Counted from the stretch's first letter, positions 1 through 7,575 are shown. The stretch: 64,000 bases of DNA from Terribacillus halophilus (GCF_900101385.1 NZ_FMZB01000001.1:496001-560000); one strand, 5' to 3'. A program made the numbers and translations. Notes: a model not told the origin generated them from the sequence alone.

Positions 1-24
1 TTGCCGGATGGTTTTTTTTCTGTC

Positions 25-612
25 TTATGAAGGTTTTTTCTCCATTACTTTATCGATCAAGCCGTAGTTCACTGCTTGTTCTGCTGTAAGGAAGTTATCA
101 CGGTCTGTATCGCGCTCGATTACCTCAAGCGGCTGACCGCTGCGCTCTGCCATGATTTCGTTTAGCTTTTTGCGCATTTCGATGATGCGGCGAGCATGGA
201 TTTCAATATCACTTGCCTGGCCTTGTGTACCGCCTAGAGGCTGGTGAATCATCACTTCACTGTTTGGAAGTGCGAAACGTTTGCCTTTTTCACCAGCAGT
301 CAATAGGAATGCACCCATGGAAGCTGCCATACCGATGCAGATAGTCGATACTTGCGGCTGAATGAATTGCATTGTATCGTAGATTGCCATACCTGCAGTG
401 ATGGATCCGCCTGGTGAGTTGATGTATAGGGAAATTTCTTTTTCCGGATCTTCTGCTGCCAAGAATAACAGCTGAGAAACGATGCTGTTGGCAACATTAT
501 CATCGATCGCGCTGCCAAGCATGATGATCCGGTCTTTCAACAGACGGGAGTAAATATCATAAGCGCGTTCTCCTCTGTTTGTCTGTTCAATAACTGTAGG
601 GATTAGATTCAT
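25..612 (-). CDS. clpP: ATP-dependent Clp protease proteolytic subunit
   Basis: ClpP is the serine peptidase that forms the double-heptamer chamber and degrades proteins fed to it by ClpC, ClpX or ClpE in the cytoplasm. The 195-residue length is normal for the family. The catalytic serine sits in GMAASMGA (about residue 98), the histidine in MIHQPLGG (about 123) and the aspartate in DRDNF (about 172). The ATG at 612 has a strong ribosome binding site (AAAGGAGGA on the minus strand, about 620-628). A CtsR box overlaps its promoter upstream, so it is very likely part of the CtsR heat-shock regulon. It is divergent from the Mn catalase gene. Confidence 0.98.
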   Translation of the reverse strand: MNLIPTVIEQTNRGERAYDIYSRLLKDRIIMLGSAIDDNVANSIVSQLLFLAAEDPEKEISLYINSPGGSITAGMAIYDTMQFIQPQVSTICIGMAASMGAFLLTAGEKGKRFALPNSEVMIHQPLGGTQGQASDIEIHARRIIEMRKKLNEIMAERSGQPLEVIERDTDRDNFLTAEQAVNYGLIDKVMEKKPS

Positions 613-663
613 AGTAGATCCTCCTTTGGATATGAGCTCATTATGTTAAGTAATGACTAACCT

Positions 664-694
664 TATCTTACCTAAAAGGTCAATAAAGGTCAAA
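664..694 (-). promoter_or_regulatory. clpP promoter overlapped by a CtsR operator
   Basis: On the minus strand a sigma-A-like promoter reads TTGACC (688-693), 18 bp, TAAGAT (664-669). Over the -35 region lies the direct heptad repeat GGTCAAT-AAA-GGTCAAA (678-694), one mismatch from the CtsR consensus RGTCAAANANRGTCAAA. Binding there would block polymerase, the known mode of CtsR repression. The rest of the 300-bp clpP-catalase gap shows nothing else I recognise. Confidence 0.85.
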
Positions 695-912
695 CAAAAT
701 ACTAACTTTCTATCGCCTATTCCATATTTCCCTAGTTGAAAGGCAAATAAACGCTAGAAATACAGTATCCCGTTAACTTTGACTTTCAATAGATAATCTC
801 CTGCAAACAAGTGCACTTTTCATTTTAATTGTCGCTTCAGGAAATGGTTTAGAAATGTTACCAGGGTGGAATGTAATCAGCGGAAAGCAAAAAAGCTCTA
901 GGAGGTAACAAC

Positions 913-1719
913 ATGTTCAACCATACGAAAGTACTACAATATCCAGCAAGACCGGACAAGCCAGATGCGCTGTTCGCAAAGAAAATGCAGGAAATCTTGG
1001 GTGGACAATTCGGTGAAATCACTGTAGCCCTTCAATACTTATTCCAAGGCTGGAGCGCCCGCGGCGAAGAAAAATATAAAGATTTGATCATGGATACAGC
1101 CACAGAAGAAATCGGTCATGTTGAAATGATCGCAACCATGATTGCCCGCCTGCTTGATGGAGCACCTATCAAAGAACAAGAAGAAGCAGCGAAGGATCCT
1201 GTCATCGGAGCTATCCTAGGCGGTATGAACCCACAGCACGCCATCGTTTCAGGTCTGGGACCTCGTCCGACAGACAGTAATGGTGTTCCTTGGAACGCTG
1301 GCTACATCATTGCAAGCGGTAACCTCCTAGCTGATATTCGCGCCAACATCAATGCGGAATCTCAAGGACGGCTGCAAGTTGCCCGTCTATATGAAATGAC
1401 AGAAGACCAAGGTGTCCGCGATATGTTGTCCTTCTTGCTCGCACGTGACTCCATGCACCAAAACCAATGGATTGCTGCTGCACGTGAATTGGAAGAGAAG
1501 AATGGCGTCATCGTGCCAGGCTCCTTCCCGAGAGAACTTGAGGCAGATAACTTCTCCCATAGCCTGATCAACTTCTCTGAAGGAGAAGATTCAAAAGAAG
1601 GCAGCTGGGCAAATGGAACTGCCCCAGACGGAGGTCAGTTCAATTATGAACAAACACCAACAGCTCACGGTGAAAAACAAGAACTGCAGCCAGCACCTGA
1701 ATATATGTATCCGAAATAA
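913..1719 (+). CDS. Manganese catalase (copy 1 of 3)
   Basis: A non-heme dimanganese catalase (KatN/CotJC superfamily) that converts hydrogen peroxide to water and oxygen. The four-helix-bundle ligands are visible: a Glu in GGQFGEITVALQY, the EExxH of TATEEIGHVEM, a Glu in NAESQGRLQVARLYEM, and a His in ARDSMHQNQW. The 268 residues match the family, including a C-terminal tail that wraps the neighbouring subunit. The start follows CTAGGAGGTAACAAC (899-912). A hairpin terminator follows. It stands alone, without the cotJA-cotJB genes of spore-coat versions. Two closely related paralogues lie at 24.9 and 37.8 kb. Confidence 0.95.
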   Translation: MFNHTKVLQYPARPDKPDALFAKKMQEILGGQFGEITVALQYLFQGWSARGEEKYKDLIMDTATEEIGHVEMIATMIARLLDGAPIKEQEEAAKDPVIGAILGGMNPQHAIVSGLGPRPTDSNGVPWNAGYIIASGNLLADIRANINAESQGRLQVARLYEMTEDQGVRDMLSFLLARDSMHQNQWIAAARELEEKNGVIVPGSFPRELEADNFSHSLINFSEGEDSKEGSWANGTAPDGGQFNYEQTPTAHGEKQELQPAPEYMYPK

Positions 1720-1741
1720 AAAGCAATCCATAACAAAAAAA

Positions 1742-1780
1742 GGAAGGAAGAAAGAAGCTGGTCTCCTTTCTTCCTTTTGC
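1742..1780 (+). terminator. Terminator after Mn catalase 1
   Basis: Inverted repeat AAGGAAGAAAG / CTTTCTTCCTT around a loop of about 11 nt, followed by TTT. It sits about 25 bp after the catalase stop. Confidence 0.6.
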
Positions 1781-1807
1781 TAGAATGACGGACTATCAAT
1801 AAAATAC

Positions 1808-1836
1808 TTGCACAAAAGAAAAAACTCACGTATAAT
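1808..1836 (+). promoter_or_regulatory. Promoter of tRNA-Arg
   Basis: TTGCAC (1808-1813), a 17-bp spacer and a perfect TATAAT (1831-1836), ending 28 bp before the tRNA. Confidence 0.8.
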
Positions 1837-1864
1837 AATCGTTGTCACATTATTAATTACATAT

Positions 1865-1940
1865 GCGCTCGTAGCTCAGTTGGATAGAGCGGTGGTTTCC
1901 GGTACCACGTCTGCCGGGGGTTCGAATCCCTCCGAGCGCG
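1865..1940 (+). tRNA. tRNA-Arg (anticodon CCG)
   Basis: A full cloverleaf can be drawn. The acceptor stem is GCGCTCG/CGAGCGC, the D stem GCTC/GAGC, and the anticodon stem GTGGT/ACCAC with loop TTCCGGT (anticodon CCG at 1899-1901). The T arm is GGGGG-TTCGAAT-CCCTC. No CCA is encoded. A terminator hairpin follows. The 3' part of this gene is the attachment site for the inserted element: the segment from 1893 onward is duplicated at 8802. Confidence 0.95.
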
Positions 1941-1996
1941 CTACTAAATATAGAAATAGCAAGGGTTCAGGCAGTTTGCCGCCCTTGCTATTTTTT
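1893..1996 (+). repeat. Direct repeat, left attachment site (att)
   Basis: A 104-bp segment running from the tRNA anticodon stem through the terminator T-run. It is identical base for base to 8802-8905, and the copies diverge at both ends. This is the duplication left when a tyrosine-integrase element inserts into a tRNA 3' end and restores the tRNA. The copy beside the promoter carries the whole tRNA. Confidence 0.93.
1957..1996 (+). terminator. tRNA-Arg terminator
   Basis: Hairpin TAGCAAGGG / CCCTTGCTA with an inner GGCA-GTT-TGCC stem, followed by six T. It lies inside the duplicated att segment, so a second copy exists at 8866-8905. Confidence 0.85.
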
Positions 1997-2067
1997 GTAG
2001 TTTGCAAACATTTTGCAAACCTTCGGGTTCCGAAATAAGTTTTTTGAGTATCTTACCGGGGTTTCTT

Positions 2068-2117
2068 CCGAATTAGTTCGGTTATACCTATAGAGAAGTT
2101 TGAACTAAATTAGTTCA
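2068..2117. promoter_or_regulatory. Two palindromes sharing the word TTAGTTC
   Basis: CCGAATTAGTTCGG (2068-2081) has 5-bp arms, and TGAACTAAATTAGTTCA (2101-2117) has perfect 8-bp arms around one base. They lie in sequence that interrupts the integrase remnant. Spacing and form suit phage repressor operators, but no partner gene remains, so this is inference. Confidence 0.35.
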
Positions 2118-2226
2118 GCAATCTTATTCCCATATCTACGTCCTACTATTACAAGCTTAACGGCACAGGCAGGCATACCTCTTGTTATAATGCCACCCGT
2201 TTAATGATGTAAGACAAGATGAGGAA

Positions 2227-2260
2227 GAGGAATCTAGTGAAGACTAGATTCCTCTTTTTT
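2227..2260 (+). terminator. Strong hairpin terminator
   Basis: GAGGAATCTAGT (2227-2238), a GAAG tetraloop, ACTAGATTCCTC (2243-2254) and six T. No intact gene reads into it from the left, so it probably ends a lost element gene. Confidence 0.75.
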
Positions 2261-2457
2261 GTGCAAATAACTGGCCTAACATATCGGCAGCAGCTGTTTG
2301 CATACCTGGATTAAATGATAGTACGTACTTAATGTTATTTGTATGCTGGCATTCCCAGTCGTTCTTGCATAACCTTAGGGTGAACTCCCATCTTCAACAA
2401 AAGAGTTGCATGAGTGTGCCGCAACGAGTGATTTTTTTTGTTTGTAGAAATTATACG

Positions 2458-2499
2458 ATTTTCTCAGAGACAAAAAGTCCTCTGGAAGAAGCGCCTTTC
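2458..2499. repeat. Dispersed 42-bp repeat, copy 1
   Basis: About 42 bp, starting ATTTTCTCAGAG and ending GAAGCGCCTTTC, recurs at 11159-11201 with three substitutions and one extra A. On the minus strand copy 2 reads as a protein end (KGKALLPEDFFASEKM...). The same reading here is broken by frame changes. I do not recognise the family. Confidence 0.6.
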
Positions 2500-2512
2500 T
2501 CCAATATATTCT

Positions 2513-2529
2513 TGTTATAAGTTATAACA
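2513..2529. promoter_or_regulatory. Palindrome upstream of the arpU remnant
   Basis: TGTTATAA-G-TTATAACA has perfect 8-bp arms, about 70 bp before the arpU-like start. It may be an operator; no regulator can be assigned. Confidence 0.35.
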
Positions 2530-2598
2530 GGAAACTAGAGGACACTGTTTGAAGAGATGGCGTTGTTTGGTGTCCTTTTTTAATTAGGAGGATGGCGG

Positions 2599-2978
2599 AT
2601 GGAGCAGCTGACTTTACTTCCGGAGATAGATGAAAAAGAGGTGCAGCAGATTGTAATAAAAGAACTCAAACAGTACCGAGCTCTGAAGATTCAAATTGAA
2701 AATAGGAGAGAGCAGCAGAAGGCAGGTATGGTAGGTGTATTCCCTTCTTTAAGGCTGGCTGATCGGTTGAATGAAATCAAGGTAAGGCAGCAGATGAGCG
2801 GGCGTTGGAGGGCTCGCTTGATTATATAGAGCAGCAGATTCTCGAGATGAAGTACCTGAACGCGAAAGAGATAAATGACCTAAATATATTTATGGAATTA
2901 GGCATAACAAAGGGGAAATATTATCAGAAGAAGAGAATGGCCATATTTCGTCTGGCGACAGCTATAGGAACTATCTAG
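2599..2978 (+). pseudogene. ArpU-family phage regulator, frameshifted
   Basis: The first frame gives an ArpU-like start (LLPEIDEKEVQQ, then ELKQYRALKIQIENRREQ). It runs into a stop at 2827 after a shift near 2790. The other frame continues the family with SLDYIEQQILEMKYLNAK, then MELGITKGKYYQKKRMAIFRLA, and stops at 2976-2978. Joined, they give about 126 residues, close to the usual ArpU length. ArpU-type proteins control late genes in Gram-positive prophages, which marks this segment as prophage-derived. TTAGGAGGA precedes the ATG. One frameshift is enough to inactivate it. Confidence 0.8.
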
Positions 2979-3085
2979 GACTTAGTTGATCAGATGTTTA
3001 AAAGCCATTGAATGAATGTTCTACGCCCTAAAACAGTAGCTACTACAAGCTATTTACTGATCTCGTATTTTAAAGGTAAACAAGA

Positions 3086-3120
3086 AGAATCCCTTTGAAA
3101 AATTGATCAAAAGGGATTCT
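3086..3120. terminator. Hairpin between the arpU and GNAT remnants
   Basis: AGAATCCCTTT / AAAGGGATTCT around a 13-nt loop. No clear T-run follows on either strand, so the terminator role is uncertain. The rest of 2979-3221 shows no gene. Confidence 0.4.
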
Positions 3121-3221
3121 AAAAATCTTCTTTATGGAAATTTCTAATGCTTTATTTTAAAAGCCGCAGAATCTATATTTCTTTTAACTATTTCTAAATT
3201 AAAATTTAATGACTAATGGAA

Positions 3222-3723
3222 CTATAATAATTTCTCAAAAGCTAATCTTTCGCTAGAACTATCTACGTATATGATTCCACAATACTCAAATCCATTCTTC
3301 TTGAGTGTCTTTTGCATAGGGATATTTTCTTTATGTGTATCAACCTTAATACTATGCACATCATGATCTATACATAGGTCTTCTATATATTTAATAATTT
3401 CAGTTGATAAACCTAATCCCTTGTGAGTATTGCTTACAGCTACTCTATGGATAGTTGCATATTTATTATTACTTAGCCATTGACCTTCGTATATTGAGTC
3501 ATATGATGGCTCATTTTTAAAAGTTACCATTGATGTTGCAACAACATCATCATCTTTTACTAATACATAGCTTTCTGCATTGTTTATATCATTAATGATT
3601 GTATATTCATTTGGATAACCATTTTGCCATTGATCTTTCCTGGTTTTTAAAAAACTCTTGAGCTTGCCTTATAATTTTCATTATACTTTTTATATCACTT
3701 GTCTTTGATTTTCTAAATATCAT
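3222..3723 (-). pseudogene. GNAT acetyltransferase, frameshifted
   Basis: An ATG at 3723 behind GGAGGG starts MIFRKSKTSDIKSIMKI, a normal GNAT beginning. Near 3640 the frame shifts: one frame goes on with DQWQNGYPNEYTIIND, and the C-terminal half (from about 3530) carries the acetyl-CoA-binding region VSNTHKGLGLSTEIIKYIE. Together the pieces make a protein of about 165 residues of the GNAT superfamily. The AT-rich codon use matches yczE and marR upstream and differs from the core genes around the island. The gene overlaps the end of yczE by about 10 bp and was the last member of that operon. Confidence 0.75.
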
Positions 3724-4390
3724 TGGTAGCCCTCCTATTATTGTTTATACATGCTTTAAAAAATATAAAACCTTCCTTGATATTTTTATGTTTTAAACCT
3801 TTAACATTAAAATTAAACAGTTTATATACTATTTGGACACAGTAACCTATTCCAAATACAGTTAGTAGTGTACCTATTCCAACAGTACCACCTAATAAAT
3901 ATCCAGTTATTAAAGCAATAATCTCTATAAAAAACCTTATTCTACCAACAGGCTTTGATGTGATCTTAACTAAAATCACCATTAATCCATCTCTTGGACC
4001 GCATCCCATTTCGCACCCAATATACAAATAACTACCGATAGCATTCGCAAATAAACTACCTATTATAAGCAATACCCCAGAAAACAAATGGTTACTAGTA
4101 GGAATGATATTTATATGCATTATTATATCTATAAAACACCCAATTATAAGCATGTTTGCCAGCGTTCCGATTCCAATTTTTATACCTAACTTGCTAACTA
4201 TCATTACAATTATTAATCCAACTATAATACTTGCTTGACCGATAGTGATCCCAAATACATTAGATAAACCTTGATGAAAGACATCCCATGGACTTGAACC
4301 TAAATTCGACTTTATTGCCATTACAGTAGAAAGTGCACATAATGTCAAACCTGTTAACATTCTTAGAGAAAAGAATAATAATTTATTCAT
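3713..4390 (-). CDS. YczE/YyaS-family integral membrane protein
   Basis: About 225 residues with five or six hydrophobic segments. It matches the YczE/YyaS membrane family in the N-terminal MAIKSNLGSSPWDVFHQG region and the central IGCEMGCGPRDGLM motif. The family's molecular role is not settled; B. subtilis YczE affects surfactin production. I chose the ATG at 4390 because a GGAGAA site lies just before it, giving an 8-bp overlap with marR that suggests translational coupling. The ATG at 4402 is the alternative. Very AT-rich, and likely acquired together with its regulator. Confidence 0.8.
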   Translation of the reverse strand: MNKLLFFSLRMLTGLTLCALSTVMAIKSNLGSSPWDVFHQGLSNVFGITIGQASIIVGLIIVMIVSKLGIKIGIGTLANMLIIGCFIDIIMHINIIPTSNHLFSGVLLIIGSLFANAIGSYLYIGCEMGCGPRDGLMVILVKITSKPVGRIRFFIEIIALITGYLLGGTVGIGTLLTVFGIGYCVQIVYKLFNFNVKGLKHKNIKEGFIFFKACINNNRRATNDI

Positions 4391-4853
4391 GAATTTCTCC
4401 ATACAAAGTTAAGTCTTTATCTAACCAATACTTTTCTATATTTTTACTCATTTTTTCAATTAAGTAAGTAGCCATTTTTACTTCTTCTTCACTAAAACCA
4501 TCAAAGCTAAATTCTAAATGCTTTCTTTCCTCATTAATAATTATTTTATAAATTTCTAATCCTTTTTCAGTAGCTATTAACTCAAATTCTCTTTTATCTT
4601 TTTTGTTTTGCTGCTTACTGATATATCCAAGGTTGATCAGTTTTTGTACTGCCTTAGTAGTTGTTGCCTTATCAACTTTTACCATTTCAGTTAAATTAGC
4701 CAAATTAGTCTTGGGATTTTCACATATTCTAGTTAAGAATATATATTGCCCTTTTTGTAACCCTATTTGTTTAAATTTTAAATCAGATTTAGAATTTAAC
4801 GTTCTGGCTAAAGTTCCTACATATCTTAATGCTTTAGATTCTAATTTTTTCAT
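4383..4853 (-). CDS. MarR-family transcriptional regulator
   Basis: A 156-residue winged-helix repressor of the MarR type. The recognition part lies in NLTEMVKVDKATTTKAVQKLINLGYISKQQNKKDKREFELIATEKG (shown here only as a span, about residues 53-98 from the chosen start), with the usual D-x-R wing replaced by KKDKRE. The start at 4853 follows AGGGGAT. It heads a small operon with yczE and the broken GNAT gene. Two near-perfect palindromes cover the promoter, so it very likely represses itself and the membrane protein, with release by an unknown ligand. Confidence 0.88.
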   Translation of the reverse strand: MKKLESKALRYVGTLARTLNSKSDLKFKQIGLQKGQYIFLTRICENPKTNLANLTEMVKVDKATTTKAVQKLINLGYISKQQNKKDKREFELIATEKGLEIYKIIINEERKHLEFSFDGFSEEEVKMATYLIEKMSKNIEKYWLDKDLTLYGEIHE

Positions 4854-4876
4854 AATCAATCCCCTGTATAAAGGTA

Positions 4877-4924
4877 GTTGAACTTTCAACTAATATTCTA
4901 CAGGGTAAAAGTTGAAAGTTCAAC
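4877..4924 (-). promoter_or_regulatory. marR promoter with two operators
   Basis: Minus-strand promoter: -35 TTGAAC (plus 4918-4923), 17-bp spacer, -10 TAGAAT (plus 4895-4900). Two 14-bp palindromes, GTTGAACTTTCAAC (4877-4890) and GTTGAAAGTTCAAC (4911-4924), have identical GTTGAA/TTCAAC arms. One covers the -35 and the other lies just downstream of the -10, a clear autorepression layout. Confidence 0.8.
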
Positions 4925-5036
4925 CATTTTGTGAGGGAGGTGCTCTTTTTAAAAATTAGTGTTCATTAAAGTACACTTTTATAGACAAAATCATAGATAA
5001 TTCTTTGAATAAAATTAGGACAAAAAAGGTACCAAA

Positions 5037-5102
5037 TTGATATGCTCCCCTTCAAGTAAACAGTTTTATTTTTCACTGTCTACTTAAAGGGGAGCATATC
5101 AA
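5037..5102. mobile_element. Paired inverted repeats resembling IS3-family ends
   Basis: Two 27-bp arms (5037-5063 and 5076-5102) face each other around 12 bp and differ at two positions. The arm word GATATGCTCCCC... with GTAGACAG at the inner end looks like the terminal repeat of IS3-family (IS150-like) elements. There is no transposase between them, so this may be a MITE-like relic or an IS deletion scar. A plain strong hairpin is the alternative reading. The surrounding 4925-5236 has no gene. Confidence 0.5.
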
Positions 5103-5236
5103 TAAGGTAGCTTCTTTTCTGTCTACTTGTATAATGCTTTATGCTGCGTATTTACTTATTTCTAGATTCGACATCTTTACATTCTAGTTATTAAACAAAA
5201 ATTTGGAGGTCCATACTATACTGGGAGGCAGGACGG

Positions 5237-5262
5237 AGCATCTACATTTGTAGGTGCTTTTT
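5237..5262 (+). terminator. Hairpin terminator
   Basis: AGCATCTAC (5237-5245), ATTT, GTAGGTGCT (5250-5258), then a T-run. No intact gene lies directly upstream. Confidence 0.55.
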
Positions 5263-5356
5263 AAATAACAGACACTTCCTGAAATCCGTTAAAATGGATA
5301 GGGGAAGTAGCTTACTAAGTTTAATCATCTATGTATTTTTAAGAGGGGGTAGTGAA

Positions 5357-5877
5357 GTGAATTTTAAGAAGACAATACCGTTAATAATGATTACTTTGCT
5401 GCTTGCTGTTGCTTGTTTTTTTGTGCCGCAATATCTCAATTTAAGTAGGGATCAAGTTAGTTTTGTATCGGCACATTTATAGGGGGGATTTTACGTGGTG
5501 GTATTACACTGGCAGGTGTAGTTTAACATTAGAAGGGAGTAAGACACAGAAGTTTATTGAAATGTACCCAAAAAAGAAAGTTAAATCTGCAGACAATTGT
5601 GAGTGAAATGGAAGCTTCTATAAATTTAATCGACTCTTTATGGGATCATCCAGATAAAGCGAATGAATCGTTAAGGGCTGATTATAAGAAGTATTCAGAC
5701 TTGATACCATTAGCTATTGAAGTTAACGCAGAATCCTATGATACAATCTCCTTGTTTCAAGAGTTATTACTCAACATTGAACAGAATATGAATGTAAGTT
5801 ATGAAGCTGATAAATGGACCGGGGAGCCAAAGAAGGATAAATTACGTAATAATTTCATCGCGGCCAATCTTAATTAA
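5357..5877 (+). pseudogene. Membrane-anchored protein of unknown function, multiply frameshifted
   Basis: A GTG at 5357 behind AGAGGGGGT starts VNFKKTIPLIMITLLLAVACFF, a membrane segment. The frame breaks near 5465. The next frame reads FIGGILRGGITLAG, then SKTQKFIEMYPKKKVK. A second break near 5580 leads into LQTIVSEMEASINLIDSLWD and a soluble tail ending at 5877. Joined, this gives about 172 residues: one or two N-terminal helices followed by a helical cytoplasmic domain. I do not recognise the family. It sits in the decayed island, so inactivation fits its surroundings. The last 320 bp alone could also be taken as a 106-residue gene. Confidence 0.55.
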
Positions 5878-5970
5878 GGATATAGAATTATTCAATAATT
5901 ATGAAGAAAGGGAAATTCAAACATTTATCGAATACATCCTTTTGTGACCAGAAATAAAGGGAGGATTTTT

Positions 5971-6441
5971 TTGGGCAAAAGGATTAAGTTACCATTATCA
6001 GTTGAAGAGAAAAGTAAATTGAGGCTCGCCGGTGTAAAGTTGGCTGAGTTACATACTCTTGAGGCTCCACATCTTGCTAAGATACTAGATTCAAGTTTAG
6101 ATAGTGCCCAGAAATTAATAGGTTTAGCAGAATTTCAACGAGTTCCGTCTATTGGATTTGAATTGGCTGATAAACTTGTAAATCATCTAAAAATTTATTC
6201 ACTTCATGAGATAAGTGATAAAGATGGAGCGCAACTCTTCGATCAATTGGAACAAGAGATGGGCATATGGACTGATAGCTGCGTAGAAGATCAATTACGG
6301 TGTGTTATCCATTTTGCTAATAATCCTACCAGTACTGAACAATGGTTTTATTTTACTGAGGAAAGGAAAGCATACCGCAATTCTTTCGGCTATCCAAAAG
6401 AAAGACCCAAAACACCGTGGTATGAGATAAAAGGGGAATAA
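5971..6441 (+). CDS. Helix-hairpin-helix protein (Cdd1/pathogenicity-locus-like)
   Basis: A 156-residue protein with an N-terminal HHH-type segment (LDSAQKLIGLAEFQRVPSIG, then FELADKLVNHLKIYSLHEI) and a C-terminal part rich in aromatics ending in RPKTPWYEIKGE. This is the pattern of the small Cdd1-like proteins annotated as pathogenicity locus; their role is unknown, though the HHH motif suggests DNA binding. I chose the TTG at 5971, which follows AAAGGGAGGA (5956-5964) at a good distance. The longer reading from 5944 lacks a binding site. It is immediately followed by the VOC gene (1 bp gap), so the two are probably co-translated. Confidence 0.75.
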   Translation: MGKRIKLPLSVEEKSKLRLAGVKLAELHTLEAPHLAKILDSSLDSAQKLIGLAEFQRVPSIGFELADKLVNHLKIYSLHEISDKDGAQLFDQLEQEMGIWTDSCVEDQLRCVIHFANNPTSTEQWFYFTEERKAYRNSFGYPKERPKTPWYEIKGE

Positions 6442-6442
6442 C

Positions 6443-6796
6443 ATGAAGACAAAGCTTAAGCATGTACGAGTAAACGTTGAGGATTTTAATGAATCTTTAG
6501 AATGGTACACAACAACACTAGGATTTAAGGTTGCGGGAACCTGGCCTCCTGAGCATCCAGACTATGTACATTTGAAATCAGAGGGCGGTGCTACTTTTGC
6601 TATCATGCAAGATAAGAACTTCCCTTCGCCTGGAAGGTTTAATTTTGATGTCGATAATGTTGAAGAATTATGGGAAGTGTTGAAGGAAAGGGTGAATGTT
6701 GTTGAAGAGCTTTTTTCTACACCTTGGAGATCAAAGAAATTTACTATTTGTGATTTATCGGGCAATGAACTGGGGTTTGTTCAGGAATCAAAATGA
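6443..6796 (+). CDS. VOC-superfamily (glyoxalase/bleomycin-resistance fold) protein
   Basis: A 117-residue single VOC module of paired beta-alpha-beta-beta-beta units: KLKHVRVNVEDFNESLEWYT at the start and KKFTICDLSGNELGFVQ at the end. These dimeric metal-binding or ligand-sequestering proteins include glyoxalases, dioxygenases and antibiotic-binding proteins, so the sequence does not fix the substrate. The start is preceded by AAAAGGGGAATAAC inside the end of the HHH gene. A terminator follows. It is one of the few intact genes in the island. Confidence 0.8.
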   Translation: MKTKLKHVRVNVEDFNESLEWYTTTLGFKVAGTWPPEHPDYVHLKSEGGATFAIMQDKNFPSPGRFNFDVDNVEELWEVLKERVNVVEELFSTPWRSKKFTICDLSGNELGFVQESK

Positions 6797-6806
6797 AAAT
6801 AACGAT

Positions 6807-6845
6807 AAAAAGGACGTTATAAAACCTATAACGTCCTTTTTATTT
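6807..6845 (+). terminator. Terminator after the VOC gene
   Basis: AAAAGGACGTTAT (6808-6820), a 7-nt loop, ATAACGTCCTTTT (6828-6840), then more T. It is symmetric and could work on both strands. Confidence 0.8.
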
Positions 6846-6865
6846 TGGAAGGAGGTGAACAATAG

Positions 6866-7164
6866 ATGGCACGAGAGTTAAAGAACGCTTCCATTACTCA
6901 CGTTAGTTACGTGGACAAGGGCGCTAATCAAAAGACATTCTTCTTTACTAAGTCTAATGATAAACCTGATTTTCAGAAGCATGTTCAAGTATTAGTAAAT
7001 AAAGACGAAGAGGAACAGCAGCTGGTGTACGGCGTTATGAGCCCGATGAGGAAGATTCGCACGGTGATTTTATGACTGCACCAGAAATTGAAAAGGCTGC
7101 TCATGGATTTATGAAGGATGCCCGCAATATTGATACGCAGCATGATTTCCAGGCAGGTGTCGGA
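6866..7164 (+). pseudogene. XkdF-like prophage protein, truncated and frameshifted
   Basis: The start MARELKNASITHVSYVDKGA, then FQKHVQVLVNKDEEEQQLVYGV, matches the N-terminal domain of PBSX XkdF, a putative head-maturation serine protease. After a frame change near 7035 the sequence continues as HGDFMTAPEIEKAAHGFMK, then DARNIDTQHDFQAGV, and ends. The rest of the protein is missing. AAGGAGGTGAA (6849-6859) precedes the ATG. Together with the arpU and integrase pieces it shows that the island came from a siphovirus-type prophage. Confidence 0.8.
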
Positions 7165-7249
7165 GGGGAGCGGCAACTCCCCTTACTCACTATAATTATA
7201 ACTGCTTCTGGATAAAATAAAAAAACAATGAAGGTCAGGAGGATTACTT

Positions 7250-7342
7250 ATGTTAGCATTGACAATCATTACAACTGCTATTGCATTTATTACTGCGGTT
7301 GCTTCGCTTGTTTTATCCATTAAGAATAGAAAAGGTGCATAA
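7250..7342 (+). CDS. 30-residue single-helix membrane peptide
   Basis: MLALTIITTAIAFITAVASL, then VLSIKNRKGA: one hydrophobic helix with a short basic tail. It starts behind a perfect AGGAGG (7237-7242). Small peptides of this shape in prophages include holin-like toxins and type I toxins of the TxpA/BsrG kind, but there is no sequence motif that proves it. It ends 2 bp before the HTH gene and so is probably on the same transcript. Confidence 0.55.
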   Translation: MLALTIITTAIAFITAVASLVLSIKNRKGA

Positions 7343-7344
7343 GT

Positions 7345-7575
7345 ATGAAAAAAGAACTGCCAAAGCTTTATTCAAAGGCGGACCTTGCTCGACGCTTGGG
7401 AGCGACTAGACAAGTGGTTAACAACTGGGAAAAGCGGCACAACGATTTTCCGGATCCCGTCATGCATGTTCATGACGGGTCCCTGCCTCTTTATCTGCAT
7501 GAGGATATTGTTAAATATGAAGAAAAGCGAGAACTGGAAATACATGAAGAGGAGTGCAGTAATAATGCTAAATGA
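7345..7575 (+). CDS. Small HTH (MerR/excisionase-like) DNA-binding protein
   Basis: A 76-residue protein with an N-terminal helix-turn-helix, LYSKADLARRLGATRQVVNN, then WEKRHNDFP, followed by a short wing-like part (HDGSLPLYLHEDIVKY) and a charged tail. Proteins like this act in phages as excisionase-like or terminase-region regulators. It overlaps the DapA-like gene by 11 bp, so the two are translationally coupled. No strong binding site precedes the ATG, which fits coupling to the small peptide gene just upstream. Confidence 0.65.
   Translation: MKKELPKLYSKADLARRLGATRQVVNNWEKRHNDFPDPVMHVHDGSLPLYLHEDIVKYEEKRELEIHEEECSNNAK

Larger units (their letters stand above)
1988..2440 (-). pseudogene. 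Tyrosine integrase remnant A
   Basis: Only C-terminal pieces of a phage-type tyrosine recombinase survive on the minus strand. The piece at 2340-2440 encodes RHTHATLLLKMGVHPKV followed by MQERLG, the catalytic box II with its R-x-x-H and the helix after it. After a frame change, 2244-2330 encodes NPGMQTAAADMLGQLF, the usual end of these proteins, and stops at 2244-2246. A further piece at 1988-2035 encodes NPKVCKMFANYKK with its stop inside the att repeat, as expected when int abuts attL. About 200 bp of other sequence separates the last two pieces. The N-terminal domain is gone, so the gene cannot work. Confidence 0.85.

Noticed and set aside
7385-7564. Upstream extension of the DapA-like gene
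   Set aside because: It is the HTH gene read in another frame; family similarity starts at 7565.
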